Source: Sulfuriroseicoccus oceanibius (GTDB taxonomy: Bacteria > Verrucomicrobiota > Verrucomicrobiia > Verrucomicrobiales > SLCJ01). From it: a stretch of DNA of 64,000 nucleotides. Within the stretch, counting starts at the first letter, position 1, and each line of letters opens with the position of its first letter. The stretch lies in the NCBI RefSeq assembly GCF_010681825.2, contig NZ_CP066776.1, forward strand, positions 2,976,001 to 3,040,000, in the 5' to 3' direction. A model generated the notes under the pieces. That model worked only from the letters and a program-made list of their open reading frames with translations. It did not search any database and was not told the DNA's origin. The translations under genes and the position numbers were made by a program. Below are positions 50,218-59,184 of this stretch, one piece after another.

Positions 50218-50340
50218 GCACACAACCGACCAGATCCTCCAGCAAGGATCAAGCGGGAATCCACGCGCACACAAGGATCGCGCCGCATTTCCAGCACCCG
50301 CAACCCATCCAAAAAATCACATTTCACCCCAAATTCTTCA

Positions 50341-50368
50341 TTGACGATGACCCAGAAGTGAATATATG
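50341..50368 (+). promoter_or_regulatory. Probable promoter of the tRNA(CAT) gene
   Basis: TTGACG at 50341-50346 and TATATG at 50363-50368 with a 16-base spacer, about 50 bases before the mature tRNA. Confidence 0.55.
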
Positions 50369-50419
50369 TGCAGTCCCGACGCTGGTAGGCGCTTCAAGCA
50401 ACCACCGGACGTCAAAAAT

Positions 50420-50494
<75 letters not shown>

Positions 50495-50505
50495 TTTTCA
50501 ATATA

Positions 50506-50544
50506 AAAGCCCGCATCCTTACTTTGAGGATGCGGGCTTTTTTG
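50506..50544 (+). terminator. Terminator after tRNA(CAT)
   Basis: Arms AAAGCCCGCATCC (50506-50518) and GGATGCGGGCTTT (50528-50540) followed by T residues; it may also end the minus-strand gene that stops at 50558. Confidence 0.9.
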
Positions 50545-50557
50545 TGCCTGCCGAGAA

Positions 50558-51076
50558 TCAGGTGATCCGCAGCACAGCGTAGGTCCGCTCTTCAGCGAGC
50601 ACATAGTTGGCAGTTCCTACCACAGGCAGGGCCATACACAGGGTGACGAACACGCTCATCGCCACGCCGGATTGCCCCCGCCCCAATCGCCAGCCCAACC
50701 AACCGGCGACCGCAAGCACAATCCCACACAGCACCAATCCGACCAAGAGAAGAGCCCCGACGAGCGGATCATGCCGCAAAGCCATCACAACGAGAAAGAG
50801 CCAGGCCGCCAACACGGCAATCGCCAGCACCAACAGGCCGGTAACCGCCGCTCTTGCGACGCCCCAACAAAACTGAAGCCGCCGCAGCCATGAGGACCGG
50901 GCTCCCAACTCAAAAGACAGCGCCTCTCCGCCCTCAAGGTCGACTCGATCAACCAATGAGACGCCGCCACGCAACGTACTCACCGATTCATCCAGCACGA
51001 CCACATCGTCGCCGCGCTCGCGGCACGCATCCGCGTAGCGCAAGGCGGCATCGAGGGAAAAGAAGCGCGCGATCAC
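50558..51076 (-). CDS. Hypothetical membrane protein
   Basis: 172 residues. The N-terminal 60 residues are soluble (MIARFFSLDAALRYADACRE), followed by three helices (about residues 76-98, 104-130 and 139-158). It lies 10 bases after the DUF4870-like gene, so both are probably co-transcribed. No family is recognised. Confidence 0.7.
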   Translation of the reverse strand: MIARFFSLDAALRYADACRERGDDVVVLDESVSTLRGGVSLVDRVDLEGGEALSFELGARSSWLRRLQFCWGVARAAVTGLLVLAIAVLAAWLFLVVMALRHDPLVGALLLVGLVLCGIVLAVAGWLGWRLGRGQSGVAMSVFVTLCMALPVVGTANYVLAEERTYAVLRIT

Positions 51077-51086
51077 AGCGGCAACT

Positions 51087-51539
51087 CTACTTGATCAACC
51101 GAATGGTGAACGGGTAGCGATACGCCGTGCCGTTGTTGGCAGCCACGGCCGCGAGAATGATGAACACGATCGAGCCCACCGTGACGATCGGAAGCAAAAT
51201 AAAGCCGATCCCAACGATACAAAGGAATCCAGAGACAATCGAATAGATCCAGACGCTGATCTGGAAGTTGAGCGCCTCCTTCCCCTGGTCGTCCACGAAT
51301 GGCATCGTGTCCTTCTTGAGCAACCAGAGAACCAACGTTCCAATCGGAGCGAAGGCAAATGCCAGCAAGTGACACAGCATCCCCATCGTTCGATCGTCCT
51401 GAGTCAGCGCAGCCAACGAACCAGCGGCCGGCGGCGGACTCTGAGGTGCGTGGTACGGCGACGATGGATCGTGCTGCTGCCCACCTGGATTTTGTGGCGG
51501 GTTTTCATCGGATGGAAATTGAGGAGGCTCATTGTTCAT
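51087..51539 (-). CDS. DUF4870/Tic20-like membrane protein
   Basis: 150 residues from ATG 51539. A Pro/Gln-rich N-terminus of about 45 residues precedes the DUF4870 core: DDRTMGMLCHLLAFAFAPIG, VDDQGKEALNFQISVWIYSI and three or four helices. Function of the family is not established. Confidence 0.85.
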   Translation of the reverse strand: MNNEPPQFPSDENPPQNPGGQQHDPSSPYHAPQSPPPAAGSLAALTQDDRTMGMLCHLLAFAFAPIGTLVLWLLKKDTMPFVDDQGKEALNFQISVWIYSIVSGFLCIVGIGFILLPIVTVGSIVFIILAAVAANNGTAYRYPFTIRLIK

Positions 51540-51581
51540 AACAAGCCTGCTCATACCACCTGACCACTCCCGGCCGCGAGG

Positions 51582-52847
51582 TTAAAATGCGGTGTATCGC
51601 GAATCGAGCCAAACGCCGCGGACCTGACCGCGCAGAGTTTCACCGACAAATGGCGAGTTCAGCCCCAGCGAACGGAAGCCGTCGCGAGTGACGTGCTGAT
51701 CCGCATTCGGATCAAACCACACCAAGTTGGCACGCTGACCCACCTCGATCGCCGGCACCTCCAACCCGAGGATCTCGCGCGGCTTTTGCACGTATGCGCG
51801 CAAAATCACGTCCCACCCCATCGCTCCGGATTCCACCAAGCGGTCGTTCACCACCGGCAGCACCCAATCGAGCGCACTCACTCCGAATGGAGCCGAGCTG
51901 AAGTCCACTGTCTTTTCGAAGTCTGTGTGCGGCGCATGGTCCGACACAATCACATCGATTGTCCCGTCGACCACGGCAGCCACCAGCGCGGCGCGATCTG
52001 ACTCCGAGCGCAATGGCGGGTCCACTTTGTAGCAAGTGCCATAGCCGATCACCGCCTCATCAGTGAAAATCATGTGGTGCAACGATGCCTCACACGTGAC
52101 ATCCAACCCTTCGCTCTTGGCGCGGCGGATCAACTGCACACTGCGCGCGGTCGACACGTGCTGGATATGCAACTTACAGCCAGTCATGCGCGCCAACTCG
52201 ATATCGCGAAATACGCAGAGCTCTTCGGCCAGCGCCGGCATACCAGGCAGACCCAGCGAGTACGCCACGGGTCCTTCGTTCATCGCTCCGTCTTTGACCA
52301 ATGCAGGAGTCGAGCAATGCGATGTCACCCGCACCCCGAACTCACGCGCATATTCCATGCAGCGACGCAGCAACTGTGCATCCTCGAGCGGCGATGGATC
52401 GTCCGTGAGCATCCGCACGCCCTCGGCAGCCATTGCGGCAATCGCGGACATTTCCTTGCCCTCGCGCCCTTTGGTCAACGTTCCAGCTGTCAGCAAATCA
52501 ACCGACGACTTGCGTGCGGCGAGGTCTTTGACCGATTGCACCATTCCCCCAGTGTCGATTGGCGGGTCTGTGTTCGGCATTGCCAGCATCCCGGTGACGC
52601 CACCATGCAATGCGGCCGCAGATCCTGTCGTGATGCTCTCCTTGTCCTCGCGCCCCGGCTCGCGCAGGTGCACGTTCATATCGAACAAACCAGGCATCAA
52701 CAATCCACCTTCAGCGTCCACCACTGTCGCACCCTCGGCGACCGGCAGCGATCCACCGACAGCGGTGATCACACCGTCGCGAATCTCCACATCCGCAACC
52801 TCACCGGTTGCCACCAACTTGGCGTTTTTAATCAACGTCGTGTCCAT
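51582..52847 (-). CDS. pyrC: Dihydroorotase (class I), HxH motif altered to NxH
   Basis: 421 residues from ATG 52847. The overall fold markers are present: DMNVHLREPGREDKES, AMPNTDPPIDTG, TSHCSTPAL, LHIQHVSTARSV and VSDHAPHT. Dihydroorotase cyclises carbamoyl-aspartate in pyrimidine synthesis. The first metal-binding motif reads N-V-H where active enzymes have H-V-H (codon AAC confirmed), so metal binding may be changed; inactive dihydroorotase homologues that support PyrB are known. It lies 4 bases from pyrB. Confidence 0.88.
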   Translation of the reverse strand: MDTTLIKNAKLVATGEVADVEIRDGVITAVGGSLPVAEGATVVDAEGGLLMPGLFDMNVHLREPGREDKESITTGSAAALHGGVTGMLAMPNTDPPIDTGGMVQSVKDLAARKSSVDLLTAGTLTKGREGKEMSAIAAMAAEGVRMLTDDPSPLEDAQLLRRCMEYAREFGVRVTSHCSTPALVKDGAMNEGPVAYSLGLPGMPALAEELCVFRDIELARMTGCKLHIQHVSTARSVQLIRRAKSEGLDVTCEASLHHMIFTDEAVIGYGTCYKVDPPLRSESDRAALVAAVVDGTIDVIVSDHAPHTDFEKTVDFSSAPFGVSALDWVLPVVNDRLVESGAMGWDVILRAYVQKPREILGLEVPAIEVGQRANLVWFDPNADQHVTRDGFRSLGLNSPFVGETLRGQVRGVWLDSRYTAF

Positions 52848-52851
52848 GAGG

Positions 52852-53799
52852 TTATGCGCTTGGGAATTCGTCGGTTTGAGGTTTGAGCCAATAAAGTGCG
52901 GCCATCCGGGTGGCGATACCATTTTCCACCTGCTGGTTGATGAGCGATCGCTCGTAATCCATCACGCCGTCGACCAGCTCCACTCCGCGGTTCACCGGCC
53001 CCGGGTGCATGATATAGATCCCTTCGTTGCGCACGCGTTCGAAGCGCTGCGCAGTGATGCCGAAGAACTTGTGGTACTCCTGAACCGACGGGAAAAACTG
53101 GTCGTTCTGCCGCTCACGCTGAACGCGCAGCAGGTAAATCGCATCCGGCTTCCATTCAAACCCCTCGTCCCAGCTGCTGACCGACTCAAGCCAATCCGGA
53201 CGGTTGCCGGGCACCAATGTTCCGGGACCGAACACGCGCACGTCCGCGCCGAGCATCTTCAGAATCCGACTGGTCGAGCGCGCCACGCGGCTGTGCAGGA
53301 TATCCCCCACGATCAGGATCCGCTTACCCGCAAACCCACCAAAGGTCTCGCGCACCGTGAAGGCATCGAGCAACGCCTGAGTCGGGTGCGCATGGTAGCC
53401 GTCGCCCGCATTGAGAACCGATGCCCCCGTGTGCTTGGCAATCATTTCCGGGACGCCGGACATCTGATGGCGCACGATCACGTAATCAGTGCGCATCGCC
53501 TGCAAGGTGTCGATCGTGTCCAAAACCGACTCCCCTTTCACGACCGATGAGGTCGAAACCGCGAAGTTGGTCACGTCCGCCGACAACCGCTTGGCGGCAA
53601 TCTCAAACGAAGAACGCGTCCGCGTCGATGGCTCGTAGAACAAAGTCAGAACCTGTTTTCCCTTGAGCGTCGGCACCTTCTTCACCGAACGCTTGAACAG
53701 ATCTTTAAACGGAATCGCGGCATCCAGAATCTCAGTCACCTCCTCGGCACTGAGCGAGTGGATATCCAACAGGTCTTTGCGGCGCGGAATATCAGTCAT
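52852..53799 (-). CDS. pyrB: Aspartate carbamoyltransferase catalytic chain
   Basis: 315 residues. Carbamoyl-phosphate site EPSTRTRSSFE, then VRHQMSG, HPTQALLD and HPGPVNRG are all intact. It catalyses the first committed step of pyrimidine synthesis. It stands between pyrR and pyrC on the minus strand with gaps of 20 and 4 bases, so one operon. No regulatory pyrI is visible in the window. Confidence 0.97.
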   Translation of the reverse strand: MTDIPRRKDLLDIHSLSAEEVTEILDAAIPFKDLFKRSVKKVPTLKGKQVLTLFYEPSTRTRSSFEIAAKRLSADVTNFAVSTSSVVKGESVLDTIDTLQAMRTDYVIVRHQMSGVPEMIAKHTGASVLNAGDGYHAHPTQALLDAFTVRETFGGFAGKRILIVGDILHSRVARSTSRILKMLGADVRVFGPGTLVPGNRPDWLESVSSWDEGFEWKPDAIYLLRVQRERQNDQFFPSVQEYHKFFGITAQRFERVRNEGIYIMHPGPVNRGVELVDGVMDYERSLINQQVENGIATRMAALYWLKPQTDEFPSA

Positions 53800-53819
53800 G
53801 GTCGGTTGAAAAGATCAAT

Positions 53820-54413
53820 CTAGCTTCGCTTCAATAGGAACACCCCTTCTTCACCGTCACTCTCCTCCAGATGGACGGCGACATAATCTTCGCGCTGGGT
53901 GGCAAACGATTCGCCCACGTAGTCCGCCTGGATTGGCAGCTCGCGGTTGCCGCGGTCTACCAGCACGGCGAGTTCGATCCGGCGCGGACGCCCGAAATCA
54001 GTGATCCCATCGATGGCCGCCTTCACTGTACGGCCGGTAAAGAGCACATCATCGACCAGCACCACGTCCAGCCCTTCGACATGCTGTGGCAGGTCGGAGC
54101 CCTTCAGCGACGGCATTGTCCCGAGGTTATCCAGGTCGTCGCGGTAGAGAGAAATATCCAGCGTGCCAAAGCCCACCTCACAGCCACGCTCGTGCAGCAG
54201 TGCCTTCAGGCGCTTGGCGACATCCACGCCGCGCGTGTGCACGCCCACCAAAAGTGGCGCATCGCCACCGGCATAACGGGCGGCCAGTTCGTCCGCAATG
54301 CCCACCAGAGCACGGGAAATATCAGCATCTGTCATCAGCGAGGTGCGGCCAAGATCAGCCGTCAAAGCCCCGCGACGCGGCATGGAAGAGGAAGAGTCAC
54401 CGGAATGAGCCAT
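53820..54413 (-). CDS. pyrR: PyrR bifunctional regulator / uracil phosphoribosyltransferase
   Basis: About 198 residues. The PRPP-binding loop VVLVDDVLFTGRTVKAAID and PLLVGVHTRGVDVAKRL are characteristic. In Gram-positive bacteria PyrR binds pyr mRNA; here it heads the pyrB-pyrC pair. ATG 54413 is chosen, with an internal Met at 54383 also possible because the first 25 residues are poorly conserved. Confidence 0.93.
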   Translation of the reverse strand: MAHSGDSSSSMPRRGALTADLGRTSLMTDADISRALVGIADELAARYAGGDAPLLVGVHTRGVDVAKRLKALLHERGCEVGFGTLDISLYRDDLDNLGTMPSLKGSDLPQHVEGLDVVLVDDVLFTGRTVKAAIDGITDFGRPRRIELAVLVDRGNRELPIQADYVGESFATQREDYVAVHLEESDGEEGVFLLKRS

Positions 54414-54462
54414 AAGCAAGTGACGTTACCTTGCCCCGTGGATCCACGATGCGCAAGCCCGC

Positions 54463-55158
54463 TCAGCGCCTCAGATTCCAATTGTCACAATCATAACGCT
54501 GCGTGCGCAATTCCGCCCAGCTCTCGCCAAAGCCATCAGGCAGCCAATCATCGCCAAGCACGCGCACGTCACGGGCGAGCGCTGCAGCCAACGCCCGGCC
54601 TAACGCATCGCGATCGACTCCCGCCCCAACGACGACACTCCCCTGGTGGATCAAGCCATCACGGGTGCGCCGCTGACCGGCACCCGCCACTTTATCACCA
54701 CTCTCTTGGACCAAGTCCGCTTCCACCGGCGACTGAAAGCATGGCACGCCGACCTGCTGGCCACCAGAGGCCGCCAATCCGACACCAGCCACCCCGACCA
54801 CAGCCAACGCGGCTCCGAGCGCGGAATGGATCACTTCGTAAGATTCCGTGCGCGCGCGCAGGAACCCATCGGTCGCCTCGCCCTTGGGAACGATCAATGT
54901 GTACGGAAAATCGTCCCCGTGCAGCACGGAGCCGCCACCGGTAAAACGCCGCACCACCGGCACGTCGTAGGCGTCGAGCTTCTGCCGCGCCTCCGCTACC
55001 GACTCAAAATACCCGAGCGTGATCGCAGGCCCGGACCACTGGTAAACGCGCAACAACGGCACGTCGCGCTGCATCTGCAGCAGCACTTCATCCACCGCCA
55101 TCTGCCCAGCCGCATCGCGGTCTCCGCGATCAAACCACAAATCGAGCCTCTCAAACAT
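54463..55158 (-). CDS. Lipoate-protein ligase / octanoyltransferase-like protein
   Basis: 231 residues from ATG 55158 (MFERLDLWFD). Motifs of the LplA/LipM fold are present: PAITLGYFES, RRFTGGGSVLHG, then SPVEADLVQESGDKVAGAGQRR and IHQGSVV with the catalytic-region Lys. The C-terminal region is short, so it resembles LipM or a ligase lacking the accessory domain. It modifies lipoyl domains of dehydrogenase complexes. Confidence 0.82.
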   Translation of the reverse strand: MFERLDLWFDRGDRDAAGQMAVDEVLLQMQRDVPLLRVYQWSGPAITLGYFESVAEARQKLDAYDVPVVRRFTGGGSVLHGDDFPYTLIVPKGEATDGFLRARTESYEVIHSALGAALAVVGVAGVGLAASGGQQVGVPCFQSPVEADLVQESGDKVAGAGQRRTRDGLIHQGSVVVGAGVDRDALGRALAAALARDVRVLGDDWLPDGFGESWAELRTQRYDCDNWNLRR

Positions 55159-55173
55159 CTTCAGACCAATCAA

Positions 55174-55926
55174 TCACTGCCCCGACAACGCACCACGCAC
55201 ACCGCGCCCGAATGAGCGGAAGCTGTTACCGATATCGCGACCGACACTACGCGTGGTCTCACCGACCTTGTTCCAATCGATGCGGTTCAGCGGGTTCTTA
55301 TAAGCGGCCTGGGCGCCTTTTGGGTTCCAATTGGCGGCGAGCACACGGCCCGAGGCACCATCGACCACCAGGTTACCGACCACCCGTCCCTGGGAGTCAC
55401 GCAACTCGACCGCGTAAATCGGCGCCTGGCCCACACCGCGGCCATTGATCTCATAGCTAATGGAATCGAAGCCCACCTTGGCATTGCGGGCCGCCACGTC
55501 GGCGATGGTGAACACATCCGTCGAGTTCTTGCGCAAGTTGTCGAGCGAGAAGCTCACCCCTCGACGCGCCGCACTCTGCTTCTCACTCAGCACGGTCGCC
55601 GCGGCGATCCGACCATTGGTCACTTTGAAATACGCCACCCTGCGGGCATCCTTCAAATCATAAGCCATCACGTGCCAATGCTGGGGCTGGGTTGCTCCCT
55701 TCTGACCGACGACAGCGACCAATCGATTGCGGTAAGCCGCACCGTACTCCTTCAGCACCACTGAGATGGCTTGCTTAGCAGGGACATTCTGAGGTGCTTG
55801 AGCCTGTGCCCGCGCAGCGATTCCTCCAATAAAAAAGAACGCGAAAACGAATGTAAAAACCACATTCAACGAGCGGCGACGCTCTCGGGCAAAAACACGG
55901 GATTGAGGGATGATTTGCTCTGACAT
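55174..55926 (-). CDS. Secreted protein with PepSY-like domain
   Basis: 250 residues from ATG 55926. Basic start and long signal peptide (LNVVFTFVFAFFFIGGIAAR then AQAQA). Two similar beta-alpha units (about residues 45-120 and 125-190; the second ends GRVVGNLVVDGASGRVLAAN) resemble PepSY-type repeats. The C-terminus has WNKVGETTRSVGRDIG and a Gly/Arg-rich end. Function unknown. Confidence 0.72.
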   Translation of the reverse strand: MSEQIIPQSRVFARERRRSLNVVFTFVFAFFFIGGIAARAQAQAPQNVPAKQAISVVLKEYGAAYRNRLVAVVGQKGATQPQHWHVMAYDLKDARRVAYFKVTNGRIAAATVLSEKQSAARRGVSFSLDNLRKNSTDVFTIADVAARNAKVGFDSISYEINGRGVGQAPIYAVELRDSQGRVVGNLVVDGASGRVLAANWNPKGAQAAYKNPLNRIDWNKVGETTRSVGRDIGNSFRSFGRGVRGALSGQ

Positions 55927-56047
55927 GACGTTATGATGCGTTGGCGCAGCGCCACCATGCGCAGTCCAAGCGTCGGATGCAAGCGGCATCCACCTCGTGT
56001 CCCGCCTCGAAAATTCCCGAGTCCCGCCCAAAAGCCTGCACCTCACC

Positions 56048-57511
56048 ATGCACGACCCCGCATCTTCCTCTCACTCGCCCGCTTATCCAGCCCAGTGGAA
56101 AAACGCCGCACTCCTGGTCATCGGCCACGGATCGACCGAAAACCCGGACTCATCCGCGCCGACCCACGCAATGGTCGACGCCCTGCGCGAGCGCAACCTC
56201 TTCGCCGAAGTTCACGCCGCCTTCTGGAAAGAAGAAGCCAGCATGCGTGAAGCCCTCGCTATGATCAATGCCGACACGGTCTACGTTGTGCCAGGCTTCA
56301 TCAGCGAAGGCTACTTCACCAAGGAAATCATTCCGCGTGAGCTCGGCATCCCACAAGGTGAGTCGGAAGCCACCGTTCAAGGCAAGCGCCTCATCTACTC
56401 GCGCCCGGTTGGCGTCCATCCATCGATGACCCCGCTCCTGCTCAAGCGCGCACGCGAGGTCGCCGGCGACATCTCACCAGCCGATTGCACATTGCTCATC
56501 GTCGGCCACGGCACCGGACTCAACACGGAGTCCCGCCTCATCGTGGAACAACGCGCAGAGGAAATCCGTTCGAGCGAGGCCTCGTTCGCCGAGGTCGTCG
56601 ACACCTACATGGAGGAAAAGCCGCTGATCAGCGATTGGGCCGAAATCGCCACCAAGGACCATGTCGTCATCGTCCCCTTCTTCATCGCCGACGGCCTCCA
56701 CAGCTATCAGGACATCCCTGTGATGCTCGGGATCGAAACCGAACCAACCGCCGCCGCCTCCCAGCGCGACGTCTTCCGCAACAACCCCTACTCGCTGCGC
56801 GGGAAAACACTCTACTACAGCTCGGCAATCGGCACCGACCCATCAATGGCCGATGTGATCCTCGACCTGGTGCGCGACGCCACCAACACCGACGAGTCCA
56901 TCCCCGCTCCGAAATCTCCGCGAGCCAATCAGAAGTTCCTGGAAGCGAAGCTCGGCAGCGGCGAACTGACCATCGGACAGGTACTCGTCCGCAAGACTGC
57001 TGATGGCGAATTCTCCCTCACTCACGTGGACGATCGTGAAAGCGACAGCTTGCGCGCCATCAACGCCCACGACGAGCTGCGCCGCATGACTCTCTTCGAC
57101 GCCACCGATGAATACCGACCACTGCGCTCGGCAAACAATCTGCAATCCGGCTGGGTCGTCACCGTTCCGTCCATCGATGCTGTGCTGGAAGCCCTCGACT
57201 TCCTTTACCCCGCCGCCGTCGGAGTGGCGCGCTCGCAAGAACAAGGCACCCTTCCGGTCTGTGAGATAAGCGATAAGTTCAACCGCCAAACCGGCATGTA
57301 CCATATCACCGGACTGGCCAATGAGGAACAAACGGAAGAAGTCGTCGCAGCACGCTGCGCCGCCCATTGCCTCAAAACCCCACTGTGGGAGCAAAAGAGC
57401 AAACCATCCTCACCGGCCGCCGGCACCAATACGATCCCACTCCTTTGTCCAGAGGCCTGCAACATGCTCGTGGCAGACGCCCGCCGCGTGGTGAAACGCG
57501 ACCGGTCCTAA
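56048..57511 (+). CDS. Sirohydrochlorin chelatase CbiX-type protein with C-terminal Fe-S domain (DR2241-like)
   Basis: 487 residues from ATG 56048. Two tandem CbiX-like halves: LLVIGHGSTENPDSSAPTHA (residues 22-41) and TLLIVGHGTGLNTESRLIVE (near 145), each with a His for metal insertion. The C-terminal region of about 170 residues has Cys in VCEIS, ARCAAHC and CPEACN, spaced to bind one Fe-S cluster, as in the Deinococcus DR2241 type. It inserts Co or Fe into a tetrapyrrole for cobalamin or siroheme synthesis. It overlaps nothing; the gene runs opposite to its left neighbour. Confidence 0.85.
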   Translation: MHDPASSSHSPAYPAQWKNAALLVIGHGSTENPDSSAPTHAMVDALRERNLFAEVHAAFWKEEASMREALAMINADTVYVVPGFISEGYFTKEIIPRELGIPQGESEATVQGKRLIYSRPVGVHPSMTPLLLKRAREVAGDISPADCTLLIVGHGTGLNTESRLIVEQRAEEIRSSEASFAEVVDTYMEEKPLISDWAEIATKDHVVIVPFFIADGLHSYQDIPVMLGIETEPTAAASQRDVFRNNPYSLRGKTLYYSSAIGTDPSMADVILDLVRDATNTDESIPAPKSPRANQKFLEAKLGSGELTIGQVLVRKTADGEFSLTHVDDRESDSLRAINAHDELRRMTLFDATDEYRPLRSANNLQSGWVVTVPSIDAVLEALDFLYPAAVGVARSQEQGTLPVCEISDKFNRQTGMYHITGLANEEQTEEVVAARCAAHCLKTPLWEQKSKPSSPAAGTNTIPLLCPEACNMLVADARRVVKRDRS

Positions 57512-57523
57512 TACGACTCTCGC

Positions 57524-57564
57524 AAAAAGCGCGTGGACCGGATCATCGGTGCACGCGCTTTTTT
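57524..57564 (+). terminator. Terminator after the cbiX-type gene
   Basis: Arms AAAAAGCGCGTG (57524-57535) and CACGCGCTTTTT (57552-57563), which can act on both strands. Confidence 0.78.
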
Positions 57565-57574
57565 GGGTCGACGA

Positions 57575-58231
57575 CTAGCCTGCGGATAGCACAGCCAGCA
57601 TGCGGCCGGTCTGCCCCAGATCGCGCCGGTAGGAATAGTAACGCTCAGGGTTCGACGCGGTACACAAGCCACAATCGTGAACCTGCTCCTCCGGCAAACC
57701 GGCGGCCTGCAGTTGCGCCACGATCTCGGTCGCGATATCGACTTCGTAATGAGGCTGTCTGATACACGGTGATAGCTGCGCCACCACATCCTCGGGCACG
57801 GTACCAAAATTGGTCGCCATCATCCGAAGTGCCTCACCCACGATATTGCCCTCGGTTCCCTTTTTCCCCGAGTGGCAAAGCCCGATCGCCCGCGTCCTTG
57901 TGTCCACCAGATAGACCGCACAGCAGTCGGCCACCACAATCCCCAAAACCGCCGCCTGATTGCGCGTGACGAGGGCATCCACCCCTGGCACTTGCCGATC
58001 CACTGGAAGCGGGTGCCCGTTGACCAATGCCACCGCGTTGCCATGCACCTGCTCCGCCGTGTAGAGCAATCTGTCGGGAACCTGCCGCTCCAATGCCGCG
58101 TTCCAGCCCGGCCACAACCTAGGCATCACCTCTTCCTTCGGCCCGCGCACATCCACCTCTGGCTGTCGGCAATAAAAGCCGTGCTCAATCCATGGCAGCT
58201 TATCCAATGCTGCGAATCGCTCGATTCTCAT
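57575..58231 (-). CDS. YfiH-family (laccase-domain) purine nucleoside phosphorylase-like protein
   Basis: 218 residues. The family order is visible: EQVHGNAVALVN (first metal His), VVADCCAVYLVD (family ADC motif), GLCHSGKKGTEGNI in place of the usual HAGWRGT, and SPCIRQPHYEVD. The Cys and His zinc ligands remain. Known members act on purine nucleosides. The altered HSGKKG stretch suggests a divergent subfamily. Confidence 0.85.
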   Translation of the reverse strand: MRIERFAALDKLPWIEHGFYCRQPEVDVRGPKEEVMPRLWPGWNAALERQVPDRLLYTAEQVHGNAVALVNGHPLPVDRQVPGVDALVTRNQAAVLGIVVADCCAVYLVDTRTRAIGLCHSGKKGTEGNIVGEALRMMATNFGTVPEDVVAQLSPCIRQPHYEVDIATEIVAQLQAAGLPEEQVHDCGLCTASNPERYYSYRRDLGQTGRMLAVLSAG

Positions 58232-58305
58232 GAGTCGATCATACCAAACCCACTCCCAAGCGGAAGCGCGAACCGCAAGAGCCCCATCCCCACCTCAAAA
58301 CCAAC

Positions 58306-58337
58306 GCGGGCGGACGCCCAAAAAGACGCCCGCCCGC
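58306..58337 (-). terminator. Hairpin after the MarR-family gene
   Basis: Arms GCGGGCGG (58306-58313) and CCGCCCGC (58330-58337). The T run behind it on the minus strand is weak. Confidence 0.5.
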
Positions 58338-58359
58338 AAAAGTAAAATCGATCGCGCGA

Positions 58360-58848
58360 TTAGCCGCGACCTCCGCCTTCACCAAATGGCAACGAGTCAC
58401 GACCTTGCTCGTCCATTCCAGCCATCATCTCGGACAACCCGCGGACCAACCCTTCACGCAACCGCTGAATCAACTGACTCCCCTTCGGAGTGATCCGCAC
58501 CAAAATCTTTCGCCGGTCATCCTCGGCATGCACGCGCTCCACGTACTTGAGCTTCTGCAAGCGGTCTACAAGCCCCGTTGCCGCAGCTGTCGAGTGGCCC
58601 ATCTTACGAGCAATGTCCGTCATCGTCAGACTTTCCTGTTCGTCCAAATATCCGAGGAGGAAGAACTGAGCGTAAGAAACCTTGCCCTCGTTCAAGTCAC
58701 TAGAGAGGTCGAGCAAACAAGAGCGCTGCGCCAGCATCATGAAGTCGGCAAGCTTGTCGATCTCGCCCCGGCTCACCGAGCTTGCTGGGGATTGCGCACG
58801 ATCGTGCGCCACCGTCTTGTCTTGGGTCTCTGAGGATGTGGGCTTCAT
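58360..58848 (-). CDS. MarR-family transcriptional regulator
   Basis: 162 residues from ATG 58848 (MKPTSSETQDK). The winged helix is clear: LTMTDIARKMGHSTAAATGL as the HTH and AEDDRRKILVRITPKG as the wing. The C-terminal helix dimerises. The N-terminal 35 residues are Ser/Asp-rich and probably flexible. No co-transcribed target gene is seen, so its regulon is unknown. Confidence 0.9.
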   Translation of the reverse strand: MKPTSSETQDKTVAHDRAQSPASSVSRGEIDKLADFMMLAQRSCLLDLSSDLNEGKVSYAQFFLLGYLDEQESLTMTDIARKMGHSTAAATGLVDRLQKLKYVERVHAEDDRRKILVRITPKGSQLIQRLREGLVRGLSEMMAGMDEQGRDSLPFGEGGGRG

Positions 58849-59112
58849 GGCTGGTGTCGTTGGAATCAATGAAGTGAGTACAAGGAGGAGTAGATACCCG
58901 TCGCCCCCATCGGACTCAGAAGCACACTCCCCCGGCCTAAGCCCACCAGACAGCACTTCCAACCCACCGACACAGTCGACGATCAATGCCCGATCTTGAA
59001 CCGGCGTAAAAGTTATGGCAAGGCAAAAGTTTAAAACTTCTGAACAGTTTGAAGAATTTGATAAAAACTTTTTGAAGCCTGTGAAGGGTCAGCTTCTCAA
59101 GAGACAAAAAAA
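58849..59112. other. Intergenic region upstream of marR
   Basis: About 260 bases. AAGTTTAAAACTT at 59027-59039 is nearly symmetric and could be a MarR-type site; a + strand frame from 59015 is open but overlaps the next terminator and is not taken as a gene. Confidence 0.35.
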
Positions 59113-59155
59113 TGCCGCACCGGAAGGCGACCGAAGTCCACCTCCCTATGCGGCA
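59113..59155 (-). terminator. Terminator of the lipoprotein gene
   Basis: Arms TGCCGCA (59113-59119) and TGCGGCA (59149-59155); the minus strand continues with seven T residues. Confidence 0.7.
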
Positions 59156-59184
59156 AAAAGCAACGTTCAGTTGTGCGCGAATCG

